Shown here in pieces: positions 8,449 through 17,674 of a stretch of 64,000 nucleotides of DNA. Within the stretch, counting starts at the first letter, position 1. Each line of letters starts with the position of its first letter. Made by a program: the position numbers and the translations under genes. A model generated the notes under the pieces. The model had not been told where the DNA came from and made no database searches. It saw only the letters and a program-made list of their open reading frames with translations. The DNA is from Thermomonas flagellata (GTDB lineage Bacteria; Pseudomonadota; Gammaproteobacteria; Xanthomonadales; Xanthomonadaceae): NCBI RefSeq assembly GCF_022419185.1, contig NZ_JAJOZK010000003.1:217120-281119 (forward strand), given 5' to 3'.

Positions 8449-9712
8449 GCAGCGTCACCCGTTCCGGCACCGGCCTGGCCCGATCCAGCTTGGTCCACAC
8501 CGGCATGGTGATGAAGAAGGCGAAGTACAGGAAGGTCAGCACGCGGCCGATGATGGTCTCCACCGGGTCGGTGCCGGGGCCGGCGCCGATCTTGCCCAGC
8601 CACAGGAAGCTGACCACGAACACCAGCAGCATGACCCGGCTCAGCCAACCGCGGTAGCGGTAGGACTTGACCGGCGCCTTGTCCAGCCACGGCACCAGGA
8701 ACAGCACCGCGATCGCGCCGAACATCACCAGCACGCCCCACAGCTTGATGCCGAAGAACGAGGGGATCACGCGCAACATGGCGTAGTACGGGGTGAAGTA
8801 CCACACCGGCTTGATGTGCTCGGGGGTGACCAGCGGGTTGGCCTGGGTGAAGTTGTCGTGCTCCAGGAACCAGCCGCCGAAGGTCGGGGCGAAGAAGATG
8901 ATGAAGGCCGCCAGGATCAGGAAGAAGCCGGCCCCGAACAGGTCCTTGACCGTGTAGTACGGGTGGAACGGGATGCCGTCGGCCGGGGCGTCCGGCGACC
9001 AGCGGTTGCCCTTCGGGCCCTTCTTGATCTCGACCCCGTCCGGGTTGTTGGAGCCGACCTCGTGCAGCGCGCCCAGGTGCAGCACGACCAGCAGCAGCAG
9101 CACCAGCGGCAGCGCGATCACGTGCAGGGCGAAGAAGCGGTTGAGGGTGGCGTCGCCGGGGTTGTAGTCGCCCATGATCCACTCGGTCAGGCCGGGGCCG
9201 ACCACCGGGATCGCGCCGAACAGCGAGATGATCACCTTCGCGCCCCAGTACGACATCTGGCCCCAGGGCAGCACGTAGCCCATGAACGCCTCGGCCATCA
9301 GCACCAGGTAGATGACCATGCCCAGCAGCCAGACCAGCTCGCGCGGCTTGCGGTAGCTGCCGTACAGCAGGCCGCGGAACATGTGCAGGTAGACCACGAT
9401 GAAGAACAGCGACGCGCCGGTGCTGTGCATGTAGCGGATCAGCCAGCCCCAGTCGACGTCGCGCATGATGTATTCGACCGAGTCGAACGCACCCGCCGCG
9501 GACGGGTTGTAGTGCATCGTCAGGAAGATGCCGGTGACGATCTGGTTGACCAGCACCAGCAGGGCGAGCGAGCCGAAGTAGTACCAGAGGTTGAAGTTCT
9601 TCGGCGCGTAGTACTCGCTCATGTGCTTGCGGTACATCGGCACCAGGCCGGGCGCGCGCGCGTTGACCCAGTCCATCACGCTGCAGGCGGTACGGGTGAT
9701 CAGGTTCGCCAT
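8441..9712 (-). CDS. petB: Ubiquinol-cytochrome c reductase, cytochrome b
   Basis: 423 residues, full length for bacterial cytochrome b. Eight membrane helices can be traced. The four heme-ligand histidines fall in R-Y-M-H-S-T-G-A / V-Y-L-H-M-F-R and in R-F-F-A-L-H-V-I / V-L-H-L-G-A-L-H; the quinol-site P-E-W equivalent reads P-V-W-Y-F. The G-G-Y-V-L-P-W-G-Q-M-S-Y-W-G family motif is present as F-M-G-Y-V-L-P-W-G-Q. Middle gene of petABC; the stop overlaps the cytochrome c1 start. Confidence 0.97.
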   Translation of the reverse strand: MANLITRTACSVMDWVNARAPGLVPMYRKHMSEYYAPKNFNLWYYFGSLALLVLVNQIVTGIFLTMHYNPSAAGAFDSVEYIMRDVDWGWLIRYMHSTGASLFFIVVYLHMFRGLLYGSYRKPRELVWLLGMVIYLVLMAEAFMGYVLPWGQMSYWGAKVIISLFGAIPVVGPGLTEWIMGDYNPGDATLNRFFALHVIALPLVLLLLVVLHLGALHEVGSNNPDGVEIKKGPKGNRWSPDAPADGIPFHPYYTVKDLFGAGFFLILAAFIIFFAPTFGGWFLEHDNFTQANPLVTPEHIKPVWYFTPYYAMLRVIPSFFGIKLWGVLVMFGAIAVLFLVPWLDKAPVKSYRYRGWLSRVMLLVFVVSFLWLGKIGAGPGTDPVETIIGRVLTFLYFAFFITMPVWTKLDRARPVPERVTLHD

Positions 9713-9715
9713 GGC

Positions 9716-10312
9716 TCAGGCCGCTCCGTTCGGGCCGACACCGATCACCACCGTGGTGTCGTTCTGGAAGTGGTAGGGCGGGATCGCCAGGTTGAGCGGC
9801 GCCGGCTGCGCCTTGAACACCCGCCCGGCGAGGTCGTAGCGCGACTTGTGGCAGGGGCAGAAGTAGCCGCCCTTCCAGTTCGGGTCGAACGGCTCGGGCT
9901 TGACCTCCGGCTTGAACTCCGGCGCGCAGCCGAGGTGGGTGCACACCCCGATCACCACCAGGATGTCCGGCTTGATCGAGCGCCACTCGTTCTGCGCATA
10001 GGGCGGCTGCTCGGACGCCTTGGAGTCGGGGTCGGCCAGCAGCGGGTCCATCTCCGGCAGGGTCGCCAACATGGCCTTGGTGCGGCGCGCGATGTAGATC
10101 GGCTGGCCGCGCCAGCTCAGCACCAGCTGCGCGCCCTCGGCCAGCGCGCTGATGTCCTGGGTCACCGGGGCGCCGGCGAAGCGCGCGCGCGCGCTCGGGT
10201 TCCAGGACTTGATGAACGGCACCGCCGCGAACCCCGCCCCGACCGCGCCGACCACGGCGGTGGTCGCGGTCAGGAACCTGCGGCGGCCGGTGTCGACTTC
10301 TTCGTTGGCCAT
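9716..10312 (-). CDS. petA: Ubiquinol-cytochrome c reductase, Rieske iron-sulfur subunit
   Basis: 198 residues. A Tat-type signal anchor (R-R-R-F-L-T-A near residue 10, then a hydrophobic helix) is followed by the Rieske domain with cluster ligands in C-T-H-L-G-C (about residues 123-128) and C-P-C-H-K-S (about 152-157). It moves electrons from ubiquinol to cytochrome c1. The ATG at 10312 has a GGAG five bases upstream and gives M-A-N-E-E-V; an in-frame ATG at 10342 is less likely. First gene of petABC. Confidence 0.97.
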   Translation of the reverse strand: MANEEVDTGRRRFLTATTAVVGAVGAGFAAVPFIKSWNPSARARFAGAPVTQDISALAEGAQLVLSWRGQPIYIARRTKAMLATLPEMDPLLADPDSKASEQPPYAQNEWRSIKPDILVVIGVCTHLGCAPEFKPEVKPEPFDPNWKGGYFCPCHKSRYDLAGRVFKAQPAPLNLAIPPYHFQNDTTVVIGVGPNGAA

Positions 10313-10410
10313 CCCCACTCCGAAACGGTTGTCGGACTGCATCCGCCGGCCGCCACATCCCGCGCGGGCATGTCGCTGGCGGCAAAAGACGCCGAAGTGT
10401 AACGGAAGGC

Positions 10411-11358
10411 TTAACGGGCGGACAATCCGGCATTGCCGCCGGCACCGGAACCCAGTACGCCGCGGTAACGCTCGGCCAGCACCGCCACCCGCTGCACGTA
10501 GCGGCGGGTCTCGTCGAAGGGCGGCACCCCGTTGTACTTGTCGACCGCACCCTCGCCGGCGTTGTAGCCGGCCGCGGCCAGGGTCAGGTTGCCGCCGTAG
10601 CGGCGCAGCAACCAGGCCAGGTACTGCACCCCGCCCTGGATGTTCTGGCCGGCGTCGAACGGGTCGCCGACCCCGAACCGGCGCGCGGTGGCCGGCATCA
10701 GCTGCATCAGGCCCTGCGCGCCCACCCGCGACAGCGCCAGCGGGTTGAACGCGGACTCGGCGTGGATGATCGCGCGCACTACCGCCTCCTCGACCCCGTG
10801 CGCGCGCGCCGCGGCACGGATCTCGTCCTGGTAGGCGGTGGTGTTCAGGCGCACGCTGGAAAAATCCACCCCCGGCCGCGCCGCGCAGGCGTAGCAGGTC
10901 TCCATGTAGCTGTAGTGGATGGTGCGGACCGCGCTGGCGGCGATCCCGGTCGGGCGGGTGCTGGTGTAGTTGCGCACGCCGTTGCGATCGACGTAGGCAT
11001 AGACCTGCCCGCGCACCAGGCGCGGCCCGGGCGGCCGCGGCGCGGCGGCGCCGGCCACTGCCGGCGGCGATGCCGGCACGCCCTGGGACGGGGCCGGTGG
11101 CGTCGAGGCCGGCACCGGCGCCGGCGCGGAGGACGCCGCGGCGGCCAGCGCCGGGGCGGACGCCGGGACCGCCGGACGCGGCGCCGGCCGGCGCGGCGGG
11201 GCATAGCTGCCGACCAGCCGGCAGCTGGCGCCGGGCACGCGCTTGCTGCCGTATACGACGGTACCGTCGCCGCCGTCGCAGCGGTACACCCGCCCGGCCA
11301 GCGCCGGCATGGCCGTGGCCGACAGCAGCAGCAGCGTCAGGCAGGCGGCTCCCCTCAT
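10411..11358 (-). CDS. Lytic transglycosylase, Slt-like domain
   Basis: 315 residues. Signal peptide (about 1-21), an N-terminal stretch with C-D-G-G-D-G-T-V-V-Y-G like a DUF4124 segment, a low-complexity Ala/Pro linker (about 55-110), then an SLT domain. The catalytic Glu is in I-I-H-A-E-S-A-F-N-P, with G-A-Q-G-L-M-Q-L-M-P and Y-N-A-G-E-G-A-V-D-K-Y motifs. Such enzymes cut peptidoglycan between N-acetylmuramate and N-acetylglucosamine, forming 1,6-anhydromuramate. The ATG at 11358 begins the signal sequence. Transcribed alone, just upstream of and in the same direction as the petABC operon. Confidence 0.92.
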   Translation of the reverse strand: MRGAACLTLLLLSATAMPALAGRVYRCDGGDGTVVYGSKRVPGASCRLVGSYAPPRRPAPRPAVPASAPALAAAASSAPAPVPASTPPAPSQGVPASPPAVAGAAAPRPPGPRLVRGQVYAYVDRNGVRNYTSTRPTGIAASAVRTIHYSYMETCYACAARPGVDFSSVRLNTTAYQDEIRAAARAHGVEEAVVRAIIHAESAFNPLALSRVGAQGLMQLMPATARRFGVGDPFDAGQNIQGGVQYLAWLLRRYGGNLTLAAAGYNAGEGAVDKYNGVPPFDETRRYVQRVAVLAERYRGVLGSGAGGNAGLSAR

Positions 11359-11519
11359 GGCGCGCAGTCTTGAGCAGTTCGGCATTGCCGCGCAAGTCCT
11401 TGATTCCCGGGACGTGACCGCGGTCCAGCGGCGGGCCACGCCCGGCCGACGCCCGCCGCGCACAGCGGCTAGAATGCGCGCCCCGGCGCGGAATCACCGC
11501 CGCCCCCCCGGAGCCTGCC

Positions 11520-12908
11520 ATGTCCGCCACGCCCCCCCTGCCCGCCCCCGGCGGCGCGTCCGCCGCGCCCGCGCGCGGCAAGGTCTTCATCGAGACCCAC
11601 GGCTGCCAGATGAACGAGTACGACTCGGCGCGCATGGCCGACCTGTTGGCCGCGCACGAGGGCCTGGAACTGACCGCCGACCCGGCCGAGGCCGACGTGG
11701 TGCTGGTCAATACCTGCTCGATCCGCGAGAAGGCGCAGGAGAAGGTGTTCAGCCTGCTCGGGCGCTGGCGCCAGCTCAAGCAGGACGGCCGCCCGGTGTT
11801 GATCGGCGTCGGCGGCTGCGTGGCCAGCCAGGAGGGCGAGGGCCTGCTCGCGCGCGCACCGTTCGTGGACCTGGTGTTCGGCCCGCAGACGCTGCACCGC
11901 CTGCCGGAGCTGATCCGCGCCCGCCGCGCCAGCGGCCGGCCGCAGGTGGACGTGCGCTTCCCGGAGATCGAGAAGTTCGACCGCCTGCCCGAGCCGCGCG
12001 CGGAGGGGCCGGCCGCGTTCGTCTCGATCATGGAGGGCTGCTCGAAGTACTGCAGCTTCTGCGTGGTGCCCTACACCCGCGGCGAGGAGGTCAGCCGCCC
12101 GTTCGAGGACGTGCTGGTCGAGGTCGCGCAGCTGGCCGCGCAGGGCGTGCGCGAGGTCAACCTGCTCGGGCAGAACGTGAACGCCTACCGCGGCCGCCTG
12201 GGCGAGGGCGAGACCGCCGACCTGGCCCTGCTGATCCGCGCGATCGCCGAGATCGACGGCATCGGCCGCATCCGCTTCACCACTTCGCACCCGCTGGAGT
12301 TCAGCGACTCGCTGGTGGAGGCCTACCGCGACGTGCCCAAGCTGGCCAACTACCTGCACCTGCCGGTGCAGTCCGGCAGCGACCGCGTGCTCGCCGCGAT
12401 GAAGCGCGGCTATACCGCGCTCGAGTTCAAGCAGAAGATCCGCAAGCTGCGCGCGGTGCGCCCGGACATCTCGATCAGCTCCGACTTCATCGTCGGTTTC
12501 CCCGGCGAGACCGAGGCCGACTTCGAGAAGACCCTGGCGCTGATCGCGGACGTCGGCTTCGACCAGAGCTTCTCCTTCATGTACTCGCGGCGCCCGGGCA
12601 CGCCCGCCGCCGAGCTGCCCGACGACGTCCCGGACGCGGTCAAGCACGACCGCCTGGCGCGCCTGCAGGAGGCGATCAACGGGCATGCGCGGCGCATCTC
12701 CGAGGCGATGGTCGGCAGCGTGCAGACGGTGCTGGTGGAAGGCCCGTCGAAGAAGAACCCGGACGAGCTGACCGGCAAGACCGAGAACATGCGCTCGGTG
12801 AACTTCGCCGCGCCCAAGCGGCTGATCGGCCAGTTCGTGCCGGTCGAGATCACCGCCGCGCTCAGCAACTCGCTGCGCGGCCGGGTCCTGACCCGCGAGG
12901 CCGCCTGA
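11520..12908 (+). CDS. miaB: tRNA-2-methylthio-N6-dimethylallyladenosine synthase
   Basis: 462 residues. A radical-SAM methylthiotransferase that adds a methylthio group to i6A37 of tRNAs. The UPF0004 domain contains T-H-G-C-Q-M-N, N-T-C-S-I-R and G-G-C-V-A, giving the auxiliary-cluster cysteines. The radical-SAM motif is C-S-K-Y-C-S-F-C (about residues 177-184), followed by a C-terminal TRAM domain ending G-R-V-L-T-R-E-A-A. It starts the miaB-phoH-ybeY-corC block conserved in Gammaproteobacteria. The upstream gap of about 160 bp should hold the promoter. Confidence 0.97.
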   Translation: MSATPPLPAPGGASAAPARGKVFIETHGCQMNEYDSARMADLLAAHEGLELTADPAEADVVLVNTCSIREKAQEKVFSLLGRWRQLKQDGRPVLIGVGGCVASQEGEGLLARAPFVDLVFGPQTLHRLPELIRARRASGRPQVDVRFPEIEKFDRLPEPRAEGPAAFVSIMEGCSKYCSFCVVPYTRGEEVSRPFEDVLVEVAQLAAQGVREVNLLGQNVNAYRGRLGEGETADLALLIRAIAEIDGIGRIRFTTSHPLEFSDSLVEAYRDVPKLANYLHLPVQSGSDRVLAAMKRGYTALEFKQKIRKLRAVRPDISISSDFIVGFPGETEADFEKTLALIADVGFDQSFSFMYSRRPGTPAAELPDDVPDAVKHDRLARLQEAINGHARRISEAMVGSVQTVLVEGPSKKNPDELTGKTENMRSVNFAAPKRLIGQFVPVEITAALSNSLRGRVLTREAA

Positions 12909-12951
12909 ACGCGCTGGCGGCGGCCACCGGCGCGCGCTACCCTGCGCGCGC

Positions 12952-13941
12952 ATGAGCGCGCACCGCGACTTCACCCTGGAGCCGGCCGACAGCGAGCGCC
13001 TGGCCAACCTGGCCGGCCCGTTCGACGCCCACCTGCGCCTGCTCGAGCTGCGCCTGGGGGTGGAGATCGCCAACCGCGGCAACGTGTTCCGGGTCAGCGC
13101 CGCGGACGCGCGCAGCGCCGAGCGCGGCGAGCGCCTGCTGCGCCGGCTGTACGCCGAGACCGCGCACGAGACCCTGGACGAGCACGCCATCCACCTGCGC
13201 CTGGGCGCGCACGCCGAGCCGGCGGAGGCCGGCGGCGGGTACGTGCCGCAGGAGGTCGCGATCCGGGTCAAGCGCGGCACCCTGCGCGGGCGCGGCGACA
13301 ACCAGCGCAAGTACCTGCATGCGATCGCCACCCACGACATCAACTTCGGGATCGGCCCGGCCGGCACCGGCAAGACCTACTTGGCGGTGGCGATGGCGGT
13401 GGAGGCGCTGAACCAGTCGCGGGTGCAACGGGTGGTGCTGGTGCGCCCGGCGGTCGAGGCCGGCGAGAAGCTCGGCTTTTTGCCCGGCGACCTCAGCCAG
13501 AAGGTCGATCCCTACCTGCGCCCGCTGTACGACGCGCTCTACGAGATGCTCGGGGTGGAGAAGGTCGCGCGCCTGCTGGAGAAGTCGGTGATCGAGATCG
13601 CCCCGCTGGCCTACATGCGCGGGCGCACGCTCAACGACGCGTTCGTGATCCTGGACGAGGCGCAGAACACCACCATCGAGCAGATGAAGATGTTCCTGAC
13701 CCGGCTCGGCTTCGGCAGCACTGCGGTGATCACCGGCGACATGACCCAGATCGACCTGCCGCGCAGCGTGCGCTCCGGGCTGAAGGACGCGGTCGAGGTG
13801 CTGCGCGGGGTGGAGGGCGTGAGCTTCACCTTCTTCGAGGCGCGCGACGTGGTCCGCCACCCGCTGGTGGCGCGGATCGTGGACGCCTACCAGGCGCGCG
13901 ACGCGCGCGACGCCACCAGCGGCCCCGGGGCCGGCGCATGA
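12952..13941 (+). CDS. ybeZ: PhoH-like ATPase
   Basis: 329 residues. Walker A is [11 protein letters not shown] (about residues 139-149) and Walker B is F-V-I-L-D-E-A-Q-N. The N-terminal region carries a small KH-like segment, as in YbeZ. These cytoplasmic ATPases accompany YbeY and are linked with RNA and ribosome metabolism; despite the name, a phosphate role is unproven for this branch. The stop overlaps the ybeY start by four bases. Confidence 0.95.
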   Translation: MSAHRDFTLEPADSERLANLAGPFDAHLRLLELRLGVEIANRGNVFRVSAADARSAERGERLLRRLYAETAHETLDEHAIHLRLGAHAEPAEAGGGYVPQEVAIRVKRGTLRGRGDNQRKYLHAIATHDINFGIGPAGTGKTYLAVAMAVEALNQSRVQRVVLVRPAVEAGEKLGFLPGDLSQKVDPYLRPLYDALYEMLGVEKVARLLEKSVIEIAPLAYMRGRTLNDAFVILDEAQNTTIEQMKMFLTRLGFGSTAVITGDMTQIDLPRSVRSGLKDAVEVLRGVEGVSFTFFEARDVVRHPLVARIVDAYQARDARDATSGPGAGA

Positions 13942-14414
13942 CCCGCGGCCCGGTCCGGCTCGAGGTCAGCGTCGGCTACGCGGTGCCGCGCAAGGGCCTG
14001 CCGGCCGCGGTCAGCTTCCGCAAGTGGGTGGCGGCCGCGCTCGACGGCCGCATCCGCGAGGCCGATCTGGCCCTGCGGCTGGTCGGCGCGCGCGAGGGTC
14101 GCGCGCTCAACCGCCACTACCGCGGCCGCGACTACGCCACCAACGTGCTCAGCTTCCCGGCCGAGCTGCCGCCGGGGCTGCCGCCCGGGCTGCGCCTGCC
14201 GCTGCTGGGCGATCTGGTGCTGTGCGCGCCGGTCATCGCCCGCGAGGCGAAGGAGCAGGGCAAGCCGCTGGCGGCGCATTACGCCCACCTGACCGTGCAC
14301 GGCGCGTTGCACCTGCTTGGCTGGGACCACCAGGACCCGCGCGAGGCGGAGGCGATGGAGCAGCTGGAGCGGCAGATCCTGGCCGGGCTCGGCCTGCCCG
14401 ACCCGTACCGCTGA
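13938..14414 (+). CDS. ybeY: Endoribonuclease YbeY
   Basis: 158 residues. The zinc-binding motif [11 protein letters not shown] is present at about residues 119-129, with all three histidines. The preceding N-V-L-S-F-P and L-G-D-L-V-L-C segments are also diagnostic. YbeY acts in 16S rRNA 3'-end maturation and ribosome quality control. Coupled to phoH by overlap; corC follows after 95 bp, as in E. coli ybeZYX. Confidence 0.96.
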   Translation: MTRGPVRLEVSVGYAVPRKGLPAAVSFRKWVAAALDGRIREADLALRLVGAREGRALNRHYRGRDYATNVLSFPAELPPGLPPGLRLPLLGDLVLCAPVIAREAKEQGKPLAAHYAHLTVHGALHLLGWDHQDPREAEAMEQLERQILAGLGLPDPYR

Positions 14415-14509
14415 GCCGCCCGGCCCGCATTCCGCTTCACGGCCGGTCGCCGCGGTCGGCTAGACTTGCGCCGGCGGCATCCGCCGCGCACCGCTGCCAG
14501 ACCCACACG

Positions 14510-15388
14510 ATGTCAGAGGACGACAGTCGCCACGAGGCGCCCGCCCCCGAACGCCACCCCGACAAGCCGCGCCGCTCCTGGCTGGACCGCATCGGCGCCG
14601 CCCTGTCCGGCGAGCCTACCACCCGCGAGGACCTGGTCGAACTGCTGCGCGACGTGCAGGCCGACGGCCTGATCGGCCCGGACACCCTGCGCATGATGGA
14701 GGGCGCGATCGCGGTCGCCGACCTGACCGTCGCCGACGTGATGGTGCCGCGCGCGCAGATGGTGGCGCTGCCGGTGGACGGGCGCTTCCTCGACCTGATG
14801 CGGCAGGTGGTCGAGTCCGGCCATTCGCGCTTCCCGGTGCACGGCGAGGACAAGGACGAGATCCTCGGCATCCTGCTGGCCAAGGACCTGCTGCGCGGAG
14901 TGGTGGCCGACAACGGCCCCGGCAGCATCCGCGAGCTGCTGCGCCCGGCGGTGCTGATCCCCGAATCCAAGAAGCTGGACGTGCTGCTGCGCGAGTTCCG
15001 GCAGTCGCGCAACCACATGGCGATCGTGATCGACGAGTACGGCGGGGTGGCCGGGCTGGTCACCATCGAGGACGTGCTCGAGCAGATCGTCGGCGAGATC
15101 GACGACGAGCACGACGACGGCGAGGAGGAGGCCGCGCGGATCGCCGCGCGTGCCGACGGCGCCTACGTGGTCGACGCGCTGACCCCGGTCGCCGACTTCA
15201 ACGCGCGCTTCCACGCCGACTTCGACGAGGACGAGGCCGACACCATCGGCGGCCTGCTCACCGCGCGCATCGGCCATCTGCCGGAAACCGGCGAGGAAAT
15301 CGCGCTCGGCCGCTTCCGCTTCCGCATCGCGGACGCCGACGCGCGCCGCCTGCGCAGCCTGCACGTGCGGGTCGATGGCGACCGCTGA
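14510..15388 (+). CDS. corC: CorC/YbeX family CBS-domain protein
   Basis: 292 residues. Two CBS domains (about 70-195, starting at V-A-D-V-M-V-P-R-A-Q-M and containing H-M-A-I-V-I-D-E-Y-G-G-V-A-G-L-V-T-I-E-D-V) are followed by a CorC_HlyC C-terminal domain. It lacks the membrane DUF21 domain, so it is the soluble YbeX type, linked to magnesium/cobalt efflux and ribosome homeostasis. The ATG at 14510 gives M-S-E-D-D-S. The end overlaps the DUF4105 gene by 14 bases. In E. coli lnt follows this gene; here it does not. Confidence 0.94.
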   Translation: MSEDDSRHEAPAPERHPDKPRRSWLDRIGAALSGEPTTREDLVELLRDVQADGLIGPDTLRMMEGAIAVADLTVADVMVPRAQMVALPVDGRFLDLMRQVVESGHSRFPVHGEDKDEILGILLAKDLLRGVVADNGPGSIRELLRPAVLIPESKKLDVLLREFRQSRNHMAIVIDEYGGVAGLVTIEDVLEQIVGEIDDEHDDGEEEAARIAARADGAYVVDALTPVADFNARFHADFDEDEADTIGGLLTARIGHLPETGEEIALGRFRFRIADADARRLRSLHVRVDGDR

Positions 15389-16637
15389 GCGCCTGCGCCG
15401 CGCGGCCGCGGGCGCCGTGCTGGCCCTGCTCGCCGTGCTCGCCGCCGCGCTGTTGCCGGGGCCGGCCGCACGGGCGCAGCCGGCCGCGCCGGCGCCCATC
15501 GTCGCCCTGCAGCCCGAGCCTGCGCCGGTGCCGGCGCCGCGGATCGGAGTGGTGACGATGGGGCCGGGCGAGGTCTTCTGGGAGCGCTTCGGGCACGACG
15601 CGATCGTGGTCGAGGACCCCGCCACCGGCACGCGCACCAACTACAACTTCGGGTTCTTCGACCTCGACGAGCCCGGCTTCCTCGGCCGCTTCCTGCGCGG
15701 CGACATGCGCTACAGGCTGGTCGCGCTGCCGCTGGCCGAGGACCTGGACTACTACCGGCAGGTCGGGCGCGGGGTGCAGGTGCAATGGCTGGATCTCGAC
15801 CCGGCGCAGGCGCGCGCGCTGGCCGCTGCGCTGGCCGACAACGCGCGCCCGCAGAACGCGCGCTACCGCTACGACTACTTCCGCGACAACTGCAGCACGC
15901 GCGTGCGCGACGCGCTCGACCGCGCCCTCGGCGGGCAGCTGCAGCGCACCCTGATCGGCCGCTCCAGCGGCGACACCTGGCGCAGCGAGGCGCTGCGGCT
16001 GGCGGAGCCGGCGCCGTGGATGTGGCTGGCGTTCGACATCGGCCTCGGCCCGCGCGCCGACCGCCCGCTGTCGCGCTGGGAGCTGGCCTTCATCCCGAGC
16101 CGGCTGGCCGAAGGCCTGCGCGAGACCCCCCGCGCGGACGGCCGCCCGCTGGTGCAGTCCGAGCAGGTGCTGCTGCCGCAGCGGCTGCCGCCGGAGCCGC
16201 CCGGCGCCGCCCCACGGATCTGGCCGTGGCTGCTGGCCGGGCTGCTGGCCGGCGCCGGCATCCTCGCCCTCGGCGCGCGGCGGCCGCGCCTGCTGGCGGC
16301 GCTGGCGCTGCCGTTCTGGTTCGCCTGCGGGCTGCTCGGGCTGGTGCTGCTGTTGGGTTGGGCCTTCACCGACCATGAGGCGATGTGGGCCAACCGCAAC
16401 CTGCTGCTGTTCGACCCGCTGTGCCTGCTGCTGCTGCCGGGTGGCTGGGCGCTGCTGCGCGGGCGGCCGCCGTCGCCGCGCATGCGCGCGCTGCTGGTGG
16501 CGGTGACCCTGCTCGCGCTGCTGGCCTGCCTGCCGCTGTGGCTGCAGCTGTACCCGCAGCGCAACGGGCACTGGATCGCGCTGCTGCTGCCGATCCACGC
16601 CGCGCTGGCACGGGTGTGGACCCGGCGCGCGGCTTGA
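15375..16637 (+). CDS. DUF4105 (Lnb N-terminal-like) membrane protein
   Basis: 420 residues. Signal sequence (about 1-35), a periplasmic domain with F-W-E-R-F-G-H-D-A-I and D-N-C-S-T-R-V-R-D motifs characteristic of DUF4105, then four or five hydrophobic helices in the C-terminal third. The conserved His and Cys in a papain-like arrangement suggest a hydrolase or acyl-transfer fold, but no activity is established for this branch. It overlaps corC by 14 bases, so it is translated from the same transcript. Confidence 0.82.
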   Translation: MATAERLRRAAAGAVLALLAVLAAALLPGPAARAQPAAPAPIVALQPEPAPVPAPRIGVVTMGPGEVFWERFGHDAIVVEDPATGTRTNYNFGFFDLDEPGFLGRFLRGDMRYRLVALPLAEDLDYYRQVGRGVQVQWLDLDPAQARALAAALADNARPQNARYRYDYFRDNCSTRVRDALDRALGGQLQRTLIGRSSGDTWRSEALRLAEPAPWMWLAFDIGLGPRADRPLSRWELAFIPSRLAEGLRETPRADGRPLVQSEQVLLPQRLPPEPPGAAPRIWPWLLAGLLAGAGILALGARRPRLLAALALPFWFACGLLGLVLLLGWAFTDHEAMWANRNLLLFDPLCLLLLPGGWALLRGRPPSPRMRALLVAVTLLALLACLPLWLQLYPQRNGHWIALLLPIHAALARVWTRRAA

Positions 16638-16668
16638 TGGCGACGCGCGCCACCGGCAGGATGCGGGC

Positions 16669-17667
16669 ATGTCCAGCATGAGCCATGCCCAGCGCCAGGC
16701 GGTCGTCAACTGCGCGGTGTACGACCGCGCAGGCCGTCGCCGCGACATCCCGCTGGAGGCGATCAGCGACGTGCTGGCGCAGGACGACGGCAGCTTCGTC
16801 TGGGTCGGCCTGTACGAGCCGGAGGAGGCGGTGCTCGACCTGCTGCAGGAGGAATTCGGCCTGCACGACCTGGCGGTGGAGGACGCGCACAAGGCGCACC
16901 AGCGGCCCAAGCTCGAGACCTACGGCCAGAGCCTGTTCATCGCGGTGCGCACGGCGCAGCGGATCGACGGCGAGGTGCGCTTCGGCGAGACCCAGATCTT
17001 CGCCGGCGCGCGCTACCTGGTCACCGTGCGCCACGGCGCCTCGCTCAGCTATGCGCCGGTGCGGCAGCGGCTGGAGCGCGAGCCGGCCCTGCTCGCGCTC
17101 GGCCCCAGCATCGCCCTGCACGGGGTGCTGGACTTCGTGGTCGACAACTACCAGCCGATCGTGGCCGACTTCGAGGACGAGCTGGATACCCTCGAGCAGG
17201 ACGTGTTCGCCGAGAGCTACCGCCGCGCCACCCTGCAGCGCCTGTACCGGCTGCGCAAGGACCTGACCCGGATGCGGCTGGCGGTGCTGCCGATGCAGGA
17301 CATCCTGGCCCAGCTCAAGCGCGCGCCGGCGTTCCCGATCCCGGACGAGGTCAAGCCCTACTTCCGCGACATCCACGACCACGCCGCGCGCGAGGGCGAC
17401 ACCATCGACACCCTGCGCGAGATGGTGGCCGCGGCGATGAACACCAACCTCGCGCTGGTGACGGTGGCCCAAGGCGAGGTGGTGAAGAAGCTGGCCGGCT
17501 GGGCCGGGCTGCTGGCCGCGCCGACCCTGATCGCCAGCTGGTACGGCATGAACTTCGAGCACATGCCGGAGCTGCACGGGCGCTACAGCTACGCCGTCCT
17601 CACCGCGACCGTGGCGCTGGTCTGCCTGCTGCTGTACGCCTACCTGAGGCGCATCCGCTGGCTGTAG
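16669..17667 (+). CDS. corA: Magnesium/cobalt transporter CorA
   Basis: 332 residues. The large cytoplasmic domain is followed by two C-terminal helices and the selectivity motif Y-G-M-N-F-E-H-M-P-E-L (about residues 290-300). The basic C-terminal tail R-R-I-R-W-L is usual. CorA forms a pentameric channel for divalent cations. Its position shortly after corC and the DUF4105 gene suggests a functional group around magnesium. The first ATG (16669) and a second at codon 4 are both possible. Confidence 0.95.
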   Translation: MSSMSHAQRQAVVNCAVYDRAGRRRDIPLEAISDVLAQDDGSFVWVGLYEPEEAVLDLLQEEFGLHDLAVEDAHKAHQRPKLETYGQSLFIAVRTAQRIDGEVRFGETQIFAGARYLVTVRHGASLSYAPVRQRLEREPALLALGPSIALHGVLDFVVDNYQPIVADFEDELDTLEQDVFAESYRRATLQRLYRLRKDLTRMRLAVLPMQDILAQLKRAPAFPIPDEVKPYFRDIHDHAAREGDTIDTLREMVAAAMNTNLALVTVAQGEVVKKLAGWAGLLAAPTLIASWYGMNFEHMPELHGRYSYAVLTATVALVCLLLYAYLRRIRWL

Positions 17668-17674
17668 CCCCGGC